From contig NADL03000147.1 in assembly GCA_002205965.3 (NCBI GenBank), positions 143,815-207,814 on the forward strand: DNA of 64,000 nt, given 5' to 3'. The stretch's first letter is position 1, and every line of letters starts with the position of its first letter. Shown here piece by piece: positions 1 to 11,801 of the stretch. Made by a program: the position numbers and the translations under genes. Under the pieces are notes generated by a model. That model made no database searches, was not told the DNA's origin, and was given only the letters and a program-made list of their open reading frames with translations. Origin of the DNA: Kappaphycus alvarezii (Eukaryota > Rhodophyta > Florideophyceae > Gigartinales > Solieriaceae).

Positions 1-89
1 GCTATCAATCTTGGAAGCAGTTGTCAAGATGAAATTTTTCGGTCAGCACCTCCAACATTTTTTAAAGCAAACAGGATTTTATCAAAATA

Positions 90-760
90 AAGTCGCCTAA
101 AAGAGGTTTATAAGGAATCTTTGGACCTGCAAATAATAGCAAGAACTATTTATTGGTTTACTTGACATTCATAAGAGAGTAGAAACGATTGGAGCATACC
201 TTATGTGCTGTTATGAGAGAAGAACTTCAGTCATGAAGTGAGATACACTGTAGACCAGCATAAATTCAAGAAAAAAAGCTCCACAAACTATTTGACTCTC
301 TAAAGAAAACTGAAAAACTATACTGATACTCCTGGTGTTCTTCATGCTAAGCGTATTGCTCGTGAAATACAGAGCAAAGTGGTAGCGCAGATAATCAGTA
401 ATGAAAATGGTTGTACTGGAGAAAATGGGGACGGTAGCGATATTGAAGGTGCGAATACTGTCATAGAGAGATAAAATGTGGTGAAAGTTCGAGCTAACAA
501 GAACAGTACGGCCGAAGGGGTTCGGGTGTCTAAGAATGCCAAAAGGGAAGAATCGTTGATCGACAACATGGAAAAAATGACGGTCTACATATCTATGATT
601 GCGAAATCTATTAACGCGAACAAAGATTCTAGCGCTTGTTCTGACCAAATAGTTTAATGATGAATGTATTGAGGTTAAAAGACGACATTCGGAAGTGAGA
701 GAAAAGACAAAACCGGAATTAGGTCAAGACTATAATAACTGCGATGAATTTTATTCTACC
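90..760 (+). pseudogene. Unidentified decayed coding remnant
   Basis: Read in the plus direction, this stretch has coherent protein-like blocks broken by stops and shifts. One block runs from about 305 to 474 (NYTDTPGVLHAKRIAREIQ and onwards). The next runs from about 480 to 655 and includes KREESLIDNMEKMTVYISMI, and a further block follows to about 760 (KTKPELGQDYNNCDEFYS). No single ORF covers it. The blocks are lysine- and glutamate-rich and alpha-helical in character. I do not recognise the family. In this setting it is more likely part of an old transposon than a host gene. The minus-strand ORFs at 211-648 look like shadows. Confidence 0.3.
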
Positions 761-769
761 GCACCTGGT

Positions 770-2430
770 TGAGAAATTGTCCAGACGAGATAACGGAGCT
801 TCCGGAGAGTAATTCGATCTAGTAGTACGTCTCTGGGACCGACAGGTTTTCCGCGTTAATGCTCGTAAGCTCGCATTCGCGGACTTTACTCCTTGCGTCG
901 GAGCCCGCCCAAACGTATTAAGGCAAGGTTTGCATGTCAGGGTTGGGCTTATACGTCGTAAGACTCTGACTCCTGTCCATTTTCGTTTTGCGTAGATTAA
1001 TTAAACGGCCAGTAAGCCCCATAGTAATTTCCCTTTTCTGCGTGTCGTACTTAAGTACCTTATAGAGAAGATTGAATTGATCTTTTATCCCGCTAATAAC
1101 CAATTACGCGCTTTTACGTTGACTTCGCATGAATCGTTGCATTATAAGATCTATTACTGGTATCTTTTTCGACTCGAGTATGCAGTCCATCGCGTTGGTT
1201 TTTGGGGCTCATAACAATTTCCGTTGGTAAAATCTGTGCGTTTCACGAACGCTGAGTCAACCAATATAGCCATGACTGGAGGGGTCATATCATATGATAA
1301 CTTTGGGTAGGACAATATTATAGCTCCCGCAGGCTTTTAATTATGCCAACTGCCAGAGTAGTTGATTCCAGTATGAATTAGTTTGCCAAGAAAGTTGAAG
1401 ACAAATAGATTCATCACCTCTTCCGACAGCGCATATTTCTCATCACACGTGCTTTGCAGGTTTGTGTCTCCATATTTATTGCATTTAAAACGGCCGCCAT
1501 CGGTAGAGATTCATTTTAATAATGGCCTGAATTTCCAACTCTTCTCCAAAAGTGCTTCTGATGCTTTTTGATCTTCAAGATTCGATTAAAAATCCAACTG
1601 ATTTTGAAAATAGTAGTTTATTTATTTTTCATTGCTTTGTACAAAAAGTGCAACGCTTAGTCTAACCATACAGAAATTGAACTCGGAAAAAGACAAAAAA
1701 AACGTACATACCTGTTCTAGTTTGCCACTTTTTCGAAGAAAGTACAGTACTAGTCACAGTAGATCTACGAATTTAGGCATCGTATTACGTCACTTGTTCC
1801 TTAAACTTTTTTTCTATGGACTTACATACCTGCATTAATTCCTTGCGGTTCGAAACAGCGGGAGTGATCCCTGCATAAAAAAATATCAGGTGACATTAGT
1901 GAGGGCTATAAAGTCGCTTTCTGTTCCCTGCGTCAATATCAGTCGCCAATGCGTCTCATCATGTTCGAGTTTTGGGTGCAAAACCCTTGTAGTGTGTGTG
2001 TGGCAAGTTTGCGGGATCTTTTCTGACGTTTTTCATGTTTTTTCAGGTACAGAGAGAGGCTTATTTTCGCAGCAGATGTTGCGATCGCAGCGCAAACGCC
2101 GTTTTTCGGTGATTCTCAGGCCATCGGTCCCGTATAGTCAACTGGCGAACAGTATGGTAGCCTGGGGGAGTCCTTGTAGGGCTCGTTCAGGCTACCGTGT
2201 TTGATGGACAACCGGTAAAACGTTTAGCCATTTGATTGGCAACTGGTTGACCCGTTGTCAATCTGGCAGTTTCTGTAACCTCATAATTTCGTGGTTTAAT
2301 CACTATTATACAATTGTGTGTGCAACATTACAGTACATATGAGGTCAGATCACTGCAAATCTAATTTTGTATTGGGTAATTGAATCCTGCGTGTTGCAGG
2401 GCACTATATATTACAGACGCCGCAGATATG
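770..2430. other. Stretch with no recognisable gene
   Basis: I see only short ORFs without motifs on both strands and no repeat structure. The DNA is AT-rich, with many stops in all frames. It may be diverged transposon sequence. Confidence 0.4.
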
Positions 2431-2432
2431 GA

Positions 2433-2717
2433 CTAAATGACGTAGCTAAGCATCTGATACAAGCGAGTCTTCACTCCTCCACTACAGCATTCGCTGCGAA
2501 GCGCGATAACTGCCGGGCATTTCTCTATTACCTTGGATGATGTCTCAGAAGATGATCCAAACGAGTCGAATGCTAGAGGCCCCAAATTATATCCCAGCAT
2601 CGTCCGTCCTCGCAGGACCTCGCCAGGGATGGCAGCCACTTCCGTTGCTAGATTCCTCCTCTTCCGCTTTTCTGTTGCTTTGGCAAAAGCTCGCGGTTTC
2701 GGTGCTCCCATATGCAT
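2433..2717 (-). pseudogene. 3' relic of the RLE-type non-LTR retrotransposon
   Basis: The minus-strand frame contains LGPLAFDSFGSSSETSSKVI. This parallels the C-terminal segment of the long non-LTR element at 34.5-39.4 kb (FQPLAFDSLGAPSPAS, followed by an IAEKFNTT-like stretch). Only the last part of the polyprotein is present, as expected for 5'-truncated non-LTR copies. Upstream residues can be aligned only loosely to the tail of the endonuclease domain. The relic is strongly diverged. It lies just left of the copia element. Confidence 0.45.
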
Positions 2718-2875
2718 AAAGATTTATATTGTTGGCGAACTCATCGGTACCTGTGCGATTTGTGCTGCAGTAGAATTTACATTTTAAAGGTGGATGAATA
2801 GTGATTCTTCTATACATTAAAATAAACCAAAATTCCCCTCATTTCAATTTTATTGGCCCATTTTTGAGTTTAAAC

Positions 2876-3275
2876 AACGATAGACTTTGAAGATAGTTTC
2901 ATCTAGCAGAAAATTTCAACCAACAGTAGTTCCAGTTTATTGCGTACGATGACACGAATTGATATATTTTAGACTATTTTGCTGCTTTATACTGTCAGTT
3001 AGGCTATACAACTATAATGAATTTTTCAGCTAGTCTACAATAAACTCCTTACCTGTGCACCTCAGGCAGGAGAATCTACGGCATAAAGGGAGTGATGGTG
3101 TTACATCCCGCACACCATCACCAACATCAACATCATCAACAAACAGCTACAACCTGAACTCCCCCCAAGAAAAAATTTCTCATGTGCCTTCCCTTGACTG
3201 TGCGTAGTACAGCAAAAGCTAGCTTACAGACATTCGGCTCTCGTCCTGCTTGTCTATGGGGCGAAAACCCATTCC
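2876..3275 (+). repeat. 5' LTR of the copia element
   Basis: This segment aligns with 8,462-8,848. Shared words include TCCAGTTTATTGCGTACGAT, GGCTATACAACT, CCATCACCAACA and the final GGGGCGAAA / GAGGCGAAA. The left edge is degenerate; by comparison with the right LTR it should begin near 2,876-2,882. A pyrimidine-rich leader of about 450 bp follows. Confidence 0.75.
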
Positions 3276-3781
3276 ACAATTCATATTTCCTCCTCTTTCT
3301 CGCTTTGCAATTTTAGCCTCTCTTGTTTTCTCTCTGCTCTGAATTGGTTTGAGTTTTGATCTCCAGTCTTGTTAGGTCTATGGTTTCTTCCTCTCTGTCT
3401 TGTCGTCTTCTCGGTCCTCTCATACTCTTCTTATTGTTCTTGGTGTTTGGTTGCTTCCTATTTTCCTCTTGGTCTGTTATTTTGATCTGTGCTCTTCATC
3501 TGGTTCTGTGGCTGGCCTGCTATTGCTTCTTGGGTATTTTGCTACTCCTAATTGTTTTTTTGGCTCGCTGATTGTCTTGGAGTTTCGGCTTTCACTACTC
3601 TGTTGTGGAACTTTTGCTGCATTGCTTAAGTATTTGTGCCTTTCTGTTTTAAGCTCTAGCTTTCTTCGGTCACCTAGCTGTTATAGGTATCACTTCAGTC
3701 TATCTCATAACTAGTAAGTTAACCTATAGCTTTTTTGCAGGTAAACGAAAGGTAACTAAGATACTGACCTGTGGGTTCCTA

Positions 3782-5398
3782 TTGCTTACGCTGCGTGAGT
3801 TACTTGACCACTTGGAAGGCATCTTCGGTTCAGAGCTTGACTCTAACCAAGAACGGAACTCGGCTCCTGCTCTAATCAATCACGAGGCAGTAAGCGCCTT
3901 GGAAGAAGTACGAAGAGAGACTTCTGTCTCTCCCGAAGTGACGTCCGGTAACAGCTACTACACCGCTCTAGCAACACCGGTAGTAAACTTCGATGCGCCC
4001 ATTCAACCTGGTACTGCGGCTCCTTCTCCTTCTACTCTGCCTCAACACCCACCCCGCCTTTTTCTACTACCTTTTCTCTTCCACTGTATCGACGTCTTCA
4101 AATCCGCAAGCTGCCCGCCCCTGTCATGACTACTGTAGCTCTGAGAGGTATTGCTTCAAGATCGCGTCAGCCAAAGCTTATACAAGAAGGGAGTTCGCAT
4201 AAAATCTACCGCATAGCCCACGACCGTAAAAGGAAGAAGAAGAAGGGAAATCGTTTCAAGTCTCTTGCAAGCCGTGCTACTGCAATTACTTATCCCACCT
4301 GCAGCTCAACGTCCGCACGAAAGGTAAGGACCATATTTCCAAGGTCTGAAAACTTGAAAATCGGAGGATTTCCCACTGGGAGTTGTGCAATATCAACATT
4401 CACACCAAGCCTGACGCAGGTCATCATATACTCACTAGGACGCACTTCAAGAACGAGCTACTCCAATTAGGACTTCTTTAAATAGCACCAACTCCCTTTT
4501 ACATCCTAAAGACTCCATTTTTCTATCACCCGGAATCTTTGAAACGGGCGCTTTAAGATGGTCACTCTGAAGTATATCTAGAAATTTCTTAACGCGTATG
4601 ACCCAACTTTCTCGTCGCATTGTAATGTTAAAGCTGCTCTTTCTCTTAACATCAACGCCGACCGCAACCTTCACAGGAAGATGCGATACTTGGCCTTCCC
4701 AAGTATCTCCCTGTGGAAATCCTTTACAACACAGAATTTTTTTCTTGCCCTGTGGTACTTTCTAGGCTTCTACGCGAGTACTTGCAACTACACGGACTGA
4801 CGTACATTCATCATCTAGAAAATTTGAGTATTTTCCGGGGAATCCCCTCCATGGTTTATCGATTGGAACAGGATATGAGCAAAGCATATGCTGTAATCGA
4901 TAGTACAAAAAAAGGCACAATGTAGTCACCTTATACTCTCAAGTTGATGAGTAATCTCGCTATGCTGATGATTCCAGAGCTGCTCACGACCTTGCAACTC
5001 GTTTCAAATATACGAAAAATTGTGCAGGTAAACTTGGTGAGGATATCAATGACTACATGTCCAACTACCTCGATGCCGCCGCGAATTCCGAAATTCGTAA
5101 TGAATGGAAGTTACAATACTTCCATAACGTTTTTGAAGGTGAATTAAAAAGTTTTTATAGTGAGCATATCGCTAGCCGCTGTGAAACGTTTGCAGCAGCA
5201 GTGTCTACAATGAGGGAAAAGTACACTAGCTACACTCGTCAGAATCACATTCGTGAACACTTGGGAAGCTTAAGGTTATCCTCTTTAATCGAGGGAAAGC
5301 GTTGCACTGTGCCCGAGGCCTTAGATTACCTTAGAGAAAAATCACTAAATTTACTCAATATGGTGCCCCGCAGCACCGATTTGAGCATGATAAAGTAA
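3782..5398 (+). pseudogene. copia gag remnant
   Basis: The N-terminal piece (3,782-4,129) starts with MLTLRELLDHLEGIFGSELD. The best-preserved block is 5,057-5,398, containing EWKLQYFHNVFEGELKSFYS and a long helical stretch ending DLSMIK. The layout, an N-terminal gag located between the 5' LTR and integrase/RT relics, supports nucleocapsid or capsid origin. I cannot see an intact CCHC zinc knuckle. The region between 4,130 and 4,930 reads in mixed frames. No protease motif can be made out in the following segment (5,400-6,100). Confidence 0.5.
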
Positions 5399-6129
5399 CA
5401 TATCTCTATAAAGCCGTTATTAGTGCACCATGGGCTAAAGAATCGATTTCTAATGCCCTATCTGCAAGACCCAATTGAGTTTTCTACAACCGTTTAGTTC
5501 TATGGATTCCATTTGGTTAATAAATCAGCAAGAAATAGAAGGAAACCATTGGGATGCAAAAACTGCATGTTGTTCATAATCTGCTTAAAGATCAAACGCT
5601 CCTCTGACCACTCCGAATATTCCTGGTCTTTACTTCAACCGTATAACATACGGTAAACCTCGTAAACTGGGATCGCGATCATCCGTTACAGCTTCGTCTG
5701 CAACTATTAATGGACGATTCAATCGTTAAATGGATACCATAAAGATACCCCTGGAAAAATGGTGTTGACCGCCTCGGAAATATTCGTCGTTGTAACAGTT
5801 ATGGGGACAAAAATCATTTTATTTGAGACTTTTCTATGCCTCCGAATGTCATGAATAACGTCATCAAAGCCTTAACCAGAAATAAGGGCCGTGGTAAACA
5901 AATCATTTTCGAACTATGTCAACAAGTGGAAGACGCTACGTTTAGTGATGACGAAAATACCTAGGATTCGTTTAAAAACACCGACGAGAAAAAAAGAATG
6001 CCCCAATAAAAATGAGGAAAATGCTACCTCAATAAGCAAGAAACCCTGGTTACCGCTCAAAATTTTCACAATGACATAATAGAGTCCCATAACTCGTTTT
6101 TATAGCACTGTTTTCCTAGATCATAAATC

Positions 6130-7000
6130 AGGATACAATCAGAGCTTTGAAGGAATCTGGCTTGGTTTTCTTGAGGTTTGGTGCCTAGAATACTCTGGAT
6201 ATCCCAATCAGACTCGTATCGACGCAGGATCATTCTTTACCTTTCCCCGGTGGAAACATATCTAAAATGGATGTTTTACCAAACTTAGAATCTCTGGTAT
6301 CGAACCTCACAATTCTCTCGGTATAGGGGAACAACTTCATGCTCTGCTACTTCGTATATATCAAAAGGTACAGCTGACATACCCCAATATCAAAAAGGAG
6401 CTATTAATCTAGATTTCTAACAACGCTATGAATGTCAACATTGGAGAAAATGGTCTAGTCCCTTCATTTCTTATATCCGGAATCAAACCTACGTTCCTAG
6501 TTCTAAACTCAAAACTACCTCAGCAAATTGAAGGCATGAAAACTATTTATGATGCCATGAAGTAAATGAAAACTATCATTGCAAAAATACGTATTACAAC
6601 TGCGTTAAGCAGTAATGTAACTTCTGATTCAGACAGAGTTTACTACCACAGTGACGATGTTTTCATCTTCAGAGATAAAGAGAATGAATAGATACGGCCA
6701 TAAACAATTATATATTTCCATGCCAAAATGGTTCATGTTCAAAGGGGAAACTCGCCGATTGAACTTTTCAATACACGACAAACGAAAACGTACTTTCCCG
6801 AAATTAGGGAAGAAGTTGTAGACCCTTCGGACATCTCCCCTCCCTCTGAATTCTATCAAATTATGTTGAAATCATTCCGTTCTAGAAACAACCCCCTAGT
6901 CCTCACTTCTCTACCCACCTTACAGAAATTATTAATCCCAAGAACCGCGCACAGCTGGTTTCGGTCCAGCGAAACGAAAGGAAATCATGGGACTGATTGA
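6130..7000 (+). pseudogene. copia integrase C-terminal and linker remnant
   Basis: Across shifted frames the plus strand gives NIGENGLVPSFLISGIKPTF (about 6,432-6,490), then an IAKIRITTALSSNVTSDSDR-like stretch (about 6,576-6,640) and GNSPIELFNTRQTKTYFPEI (about 6,746-6,805). This matches the usual order of the end of a copia integrase, where a target-directed domain is followed by a linker to reverse transcriptase. The catalytic DDE core cannot be identified. Several stops interrupt it. Confidence 0.5.
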
Positions 7001-7711
7001 AAGTGGTACATTAAAATTAGTATGCAAAGATGAATTACCATCTAGCGAAGATGTTCTAGGTGGAAGTTTTGCACTCGCTATCAAAAATGCTGGTACATAT
7101 CGTGAAGTGTGGAAAGCTAGATTTGTCGTACAAGGTCATGGGGAGAGAATGAAAAAATTTCTTGTCGGTGCAACTAGCAAAGATCTTGAACATTCGATCA
7201 GAATACTAGTTTTTTGCATGTATTTTCGGCTTCAAGCTCTTCTCAACGGATGTCACATAAGTTTACCTGCAAAGTGCTGACAGAGATATATACGTAAACC
7301 CGACAGAAAAGTTTAAGCTTGGCCCCAATGCAGTGCTCTAGGTTCTTAAGCCACTATATAGACTCCCTCATAGTGGTTATTACTAGGGAAGAACAATCTA
7401 AGGACATTTAAGACCCCGATCTTGTAATGTAATCTATAAGTAACGACGGATCATTCTTCTTTAGAGTAATTGGTAAGAAGCTTTCTGGCCTTTATTTGAC
7501 CTATGTCGAAGATTTACTTCAAGCTGTAAATGAGCATTTTGAAAAGTTCTCAATTGAAACTGAAAAATATTTCAATTGTAAACGTATAGAGTATGTTAAC
7601 ATCCAGTTATCTGGAGCGCAAATCGAAATAAAACCCTTTGGCTTCGAAGTTCATCAAGCCAAATACATACAGGGGCTTAAAATAATTCCCTCTAATGCCT
7701 ATTTTAGTTAG
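6987..7711 (+). pseudogene. copia reverse transcriptase remnant
   Basis: The frame starting near 6,990 has GLIESGTLKLV and then VWKARFVVQGHGERMKKFLV, the typical entry motif of copia RT (KARxVxxG). Later, LTYVEDLLQAVNEHFEKFS (about 7,497-7,553) occupies the place of the active-site region. The expected YVDD is changed to TYVEDL, and the segment between (7,280-7,490) is broken. The enzyme would not be active as read. It belongs to the same decayed polyprotein as the gag and RNase H pieces. Confidence 0.65.
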
Positions 7712-7732
7712 CATAAATAACAAAAGGCTACA

Positions 7733-8472
7733 ATGGCTTGGATAGCCTACAAGAGGCCTGACATATTATTTCGGGTCTCTCAAGCCGCTCAACGTAGGGA
7801 AGATTTATTTGAAAGAAATCGGCAGAAGCATATCAAAAGGATCAATTTCGCCTTAAATATCGTCAAAAATGACACCTTGATGCGACTAATGTTTCCCAAG
7901 CTTGATTTTAAATCACTTTATTTGCATGTCTATTATGAATCATTTGTAACAAGTTTCAGCGGGTCATTACATCTTGGATACATTATTTTCTTGCCAGATA
8001 AACTTGACAAGTGTTAACCACTTTACTGGCCACCCCACAAATCTAAGAGCATCACGAGTTCTGCACTAGGTTGTGAATATATGACATTGGCTAATGCTTT
8101 CGATATTTTTTACGCTATGAAAGACGATTTACAAAAAAAATATCACGACCTGTATCGATTATCATGTTTACAGATATCCTGTCTCTTTTTGACGTTATTA
8201 CAAGGGCTACTACGACTACTGAGAAGCCTTTTATGATAGATAGTGCCACCATAAGATCTTTTTACAAATCGAAGGAACTTCAAATGATCAACTTTATTTA
8301 CTCTGAAATAAATACCGTTGATGCACCGACTAAATTTAAGAATGACACTATTTTATTTCATTATTCATTATTAGAGATGGTTACATTAGTCATCCAATTG
8401 AGCAGTGGATCTATAGAGAAAGCTGAATTCGTTTTACTCACACGAACAAAGAAGGTGGGGATGTTAGAATAA
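7733..8472 (+). pseudogene. copia RNase H remnant
   Basis: MAWIAYKRPDILFRVSQAAQ (7,733 on) is the conserved copia segment downstream of RT (xWxxxxxRPDIxxxVS). It is followed by GYIIFLPDKLDKC and, after a stop, SITSSALGCEYMTLANAF (about 8,048-8,101). That last block matches the RNase H 'SSAEAEY' motif in degenerate form. The frame continues to 8,472, just at the 3' LTR border. Internal stops occur near 8,016 and 8,110. Confidence 0.65.
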
Positions 8473-8848
8473 GGAAATGTTTTCTTCAAGCAGACAATTT
8501 CAACCAACATTAATTCCAGTTTATTGCGTACGATGAGTCGAATTAATATATTTTAGATCATTTTACTCTGCTTTATACTGTCACTTAGGCTATACAACTT
8601 CACTGCATTTTGTCAGCAAGTCTACAGTATACTCGTAAGCTGTGGACCTCAAGCAGGGGATTAGGGTATTTGCATCCCGCATACCATCACCAACAACAAC
8701 ATCATCAACAAACACCAACAACCTAAACTCACCCGCAGAAACATTGCTCTTGTGCCTCCGCCTGACTGTACTCAGTACAGCACAAACGAATTGGCAGGTA
8801 TTGGGCTCACGCCTCGCTCAACTATGAGGCGAAAGAAAAAGCAAAGCA
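8462..8848 (+). repeat. 3' LTR of the copia element
   Basis: It begins TGTTAGAATA directly after the purine tract GAAGGTGGGGA, giving a credible TG start. It aligns along its length with 2,876-3,275, with many substitutions. The right edge lies near the GAGGCGAAAG word; the exact CA end is not certain. Confidence 0.75.
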
Positions 8849-9013
8849 TTTACGTTGGCGCCCAGTTTCCATGATGTTAACTAATGATTCATATGTGTCC
8901 AAATTATAACCATCACACATGCTAACCCTGTAGGATATCCCGGGCCACAACCGACCATATCTTTCAACTATTAAATCACCCCACATTTTACCACTTGCTA
9001 ACATTGAAAACAT
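8822..9013 (-). pseudogene. Short coding-like fragment with PWWP-like motif
   Basis: The minus-strand frame contains GDLIVERYGRLWPGISYRV. A closely related segment, GDLIFEKYGRLWPGISYRV, is found in plus orientation at about 20,690-20,750. Of six codon differences, about half are synonymous and the rest mostly conservative, which suggests former coding use. The GD...YG..WPG pattern recalls the start of PWWP chromatin domains, but the fragment is too short to be sure. It may be a captured exon or part of a transposon protein. Confidence 0.35.
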
Positions 9014-9019
9014 CAGGTT

Positions 9020-9345
9020 TTAACAGTATTCAATACTATTACGGATAATACATTGCCCCTTTCCTGTGTCAACTCAAAATTTAATGGGTAGGTCTACTGC
9101 ATGGCATTGTCCCGGAAGTACTGTTATTTCTAATTTATTTCAACGCGGTTGTACCTCGATTCACAAGCTTACAGTAATCTAAGTTACCGTTAGGAGATAA
9201 CCTGTATACCATGGTAGCGTCGTGCGACGGGGCTCTGGACAGGACGGAGATCGCTATGGACGATCAGATTGTAGAGCTAGGGTGTTATTAGATCCTTCGG
9301 CGAACTGTAGCAGTGCCCGTAAAGAAGCGGCGTGTCGCGCAGGGT
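9020..9345. other. Stretch with no recognisable feature
   Basis: AT-rich DNA with no ORF of note, no tandem repeat and no recognisable RNA gene. Confidence 0.4.
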
Positions 9346-9346
9346 A

Positions 9347-9583
9347 TTAATGCATGAACAAGGCGAGTGGTGACAATCGACGGGGCGCGCCCAAACAGTC
9401 GAAGGCGAGGGACTGGAGGGTTAAGTTGACAAAGGGGAAGTTACGGTAGCCCCGGAAAATTTTAAGGGGTATTGCGCGAGGTGCCCCTTGATTTTTTCCT
9501 GGCAGTTTTTCTATTGGCAATGAATTGTAGTTGTCAACCGCGGACCTTATTGTGCTTCTTGATGTGAGCTTTTGGTATAGCAA
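9347..9583 (-). pseudogene. 3' relic of the RLE-type non-LTR retrotransposon
   Basis: The end of this minus-strand frame reads LTLQSLAFDCLGAPRRLSP, matching the FQPLAFDSLGAPSPAS segment of the element at 39.1 kb. Only this short part is alignable; the N-terminal half of the frame is not. It is a diverged, truncated tail of the same non-LTR family as the relics at 2.4, 14.9 and 24.8 kb. Confidence 0.4.
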
Positions 9584-9747
9584 TAATATTTACCAATACT
9601 TTCCAAGAACAGCGAGGATTTCATCGCCAAGCATACGATAATAACCATCTAGACTTCGGGTACCCCTTCGTAAAAATGGTGCCCCATACAAGAGGTACCC
9701 AATATGGTACCTCTTACCAATAGTTACTTCCGGATAATATAAAATGA

Positions 9748-10143
9748 TTGCAGCGTCCTACAGATTATTTAGCTCATGTCACTTCTCCCAACAACTTCTC
9801 TGAGCTCTGTGGCGAACTTTCCGCCGAATCACCCGACAAAAAAAGACACTGCATTTTGAAAAAGAGTAGCGAGTTTTATGACCACTTCGAGCACACAATA
9901 CACCATTTCGGGTTTCCAGAAACTTTATTTTCTTTTCCAATACGACCACGAGTATGCAGAATAGGTACGTGTGGTTTGACAGATTCTAGTCGAGTTACAT
10001 CTATCTTCTTGGCTCGAGCAGAATCCATTTTTTATCGCAAAGGTTTTGATATACATTGGTTTCCAATCATCAATGCCGTCTCATTCTCACAGCATTCTGT
10101 TGCTTATCTCTTTCTGAACGCAACAGATTTGCGTAGAGATTGA
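9748..10143 (+). CDS. Unidentified ORF of 131 codons
   Basis: This is an open frame with an ordinary amino-acid composition, including ELCGELSAESPDKKRHCILK and FGFPETLFSFPIRPR. I recognise no domain, signal peptide or membrane segment. The initiating codon is uncertain because upstream sequence in the frame is open only briefly and the DNA has no clear promoter. It ends next to transposase-like fragments on the opposite strand, so it may be part of a decayed element or an exon fragment of a host gene. Confidence 0.25.
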   Translation: MQRPTDYLAHVTSPNNFSELCGELSAESPDKKRHCILKKSSEFYDHFEHTIHHFGFPETLFSFPIRPRVCRIGTCGLTDSSRVTSIFLARAESIFYRKGFDIHWFPIINAVSFSQHSVAYLFLNATDLRRD

Positions 10144-11801
10144 AATATGTTTTCCAACACCATTTTGAATGGGCTTCGCATTATAGCACAAATTGTATCT
10201 GCAATGTACTGTGCGATGTCGACACGTACTGCGTAGAATATCTTGCTTCTTGAAGCTGCTACAAATAATACTAAAGACTGGCAAACAGCAGCGTGTTGTG
10301 TAGGTTGGTTTCTGTACTGCTTTCATGGTACCGCAGAATGGAATGATTTCGATTGCAATTCTAATTCACATTTAGACAAAGGCAAGCTTTGTTGCGAGCT
10401 ACCACTCCCAATGAGAAGCTCAGAGTATATGGCGTGCATCTCGCGGACATCATAAGCCATTGACAATTCATCGTGTCCACAAAACGGTTTGAATTCACAA
10501 ACGACCGTAGTAGTACTCCATTCCATCTCACGCTGCTGGTTACCTGTTTCAGTCTCTCCTGAATTTCCTTCTCTTTCATTGAGCACAGCCACCATATCAG
10601 GTGATGTGGACATGTGCATGAATGGATTCCTTATTCTTTGCACGAGACAGTAAGACCGAGCGCATAGTGTTCCGAGATTACTGTGCAACAACAAGAAATC
10701 TGGGAGGGTTTGTCTCAATTTCACTTCATTTCGGGAACCCGCACGCATGTCTTCACTGGCCCTCCGCGGTTTGAAACACCACGACTGTAGTGCTACATGA
10801 CCAATCAAACCTGCGAATATCAGACAATCTACAGAATCCTGCTGCCAATGCGCTAAAAACTCTCTCATTCCTTGCTTCTTTTTTTCTCGAGAACCCCGTA
10901 ATTTTGAGAGCCCTACATTCAGCTCGTAATTCCAGCAAATTCATTTTGTCACAATCTTCCATTGCTATGGCTGTCATAGGTGTAACAAATTATTCTTCAT
11001 TGGATACAGTAGTACCGACTAGAAGGCGGACGCATTCGTATTATGTGCTTCTCAGAATCTCATCGGGCTTATGATTTGCAGCGGCTTCAAGAAACGAGAG
11101 CGTTGTCGTTGATGTAAATTGAAGTCCTTGTGCTAAAAGCCACAGCTTATCTCCATGGGACTGTCCTCTGCTGATGGGGTTAAGATTGGAAAGAAACTCT
11201 TCTTTCAGTCGATCGCCGAATACATGTAAGGGTACATTTTCAGGCTTTCCCTCTCGCTTGAGACTATTGGAATTCCTCGGAGACTAAAGCCTGTTCTGAC
11301 GTACCACGCCTATTTTCCACCCACTTGTCACCCGCCATGTCCGCCCGAGTGGTGGCAAACATCGCAACTTGCCCACGCGTTGTGCTTGCTTCTCTTAGCG
11401 CCAGATGATATGAATTATTTCTCTTCAAGTGCTCTCTCTCAGCCCAAAACACTGAAATTATACCGAACTCCGGAAATTCCCCTGGTCCCTTCATAAACCC
11501 TGCTATCCCCATACGTAAATAGGGCATTTGGTCCTCTCTTCTGCGTGCCTACAACATGCATTTCTATATCCCGAAGCAATGAAATCACGTCATCAGACAT
11601 GTAACCCTGATCAATAAAAAGGGTACTCGCATTCCTGAACATACACGATGAGACCTCAGAATGGTCCTGCACGCGACGACGTAAAGTCCCAATTGTAGAT
11701 ATTGCTGTCTCGTGAACAACGGCATGTCTAGAACAAAAACATGAGGTTAGTAAGTGGATTTGACAACGTTGTAGTAGAATGGACTTGTAAGGTCCACGCA
11801 C
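10087..11801 (-). pseudogene. Unclassified DDE-type transposase relic
   Basis: Several minus-strand frames follow one another. The first (11,801-11,439) contains STLFIDQGYMSDDVISLLRD and then MHVVGTQKRGPN. An aspartate after a hydrophobic strand followed by a 'GT.KR.pn' strand is a pattern found around the second catalytic residue of several cut-and-paste transposases. The next (11,527-11,264) continues it after a shift. Downstream (10,977-10,753) lies MNLLELRAECRALKITGFSR, which resembles a SAP DNA-binding motif. The last part is 10,868-10,323. Family (PiggyBac-, Mutator-like or other) cannot be decided. Frame breaks show it is not functional as read. Confidence 0.35.

Larger units (their letters stand above)
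2876..8848 (+). mobile_element. Decayed copia-type LTR retrotransposon
   Basis: Two diverged direct repeats flank gag- and pol-like coding remnants that read in the plus direction. The order gag, integrase end, reverse transcriptase, RNase H is that of the copia (Pseudoviridae) lineage. The element is about 6 kb, a normal length. All domains carry stops and shifts, so it is dead. The two LTRs differ by many substitutions and small indels, so the insertion is old. I could not define a target-site duplication with confidence because the outer LTR edges have decayed. A purine-rich tract lies immediately before the 3' LTR (about 8,449-8,461), as expected for a plus-strand primer. Confidence 0.8.

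Noticed and set aside
3356..3714. Hydrophobic ORFs that look like membrane proteins
   Set aside because: They are translations of a T/C-rich leader behind the copia 5' LTR.
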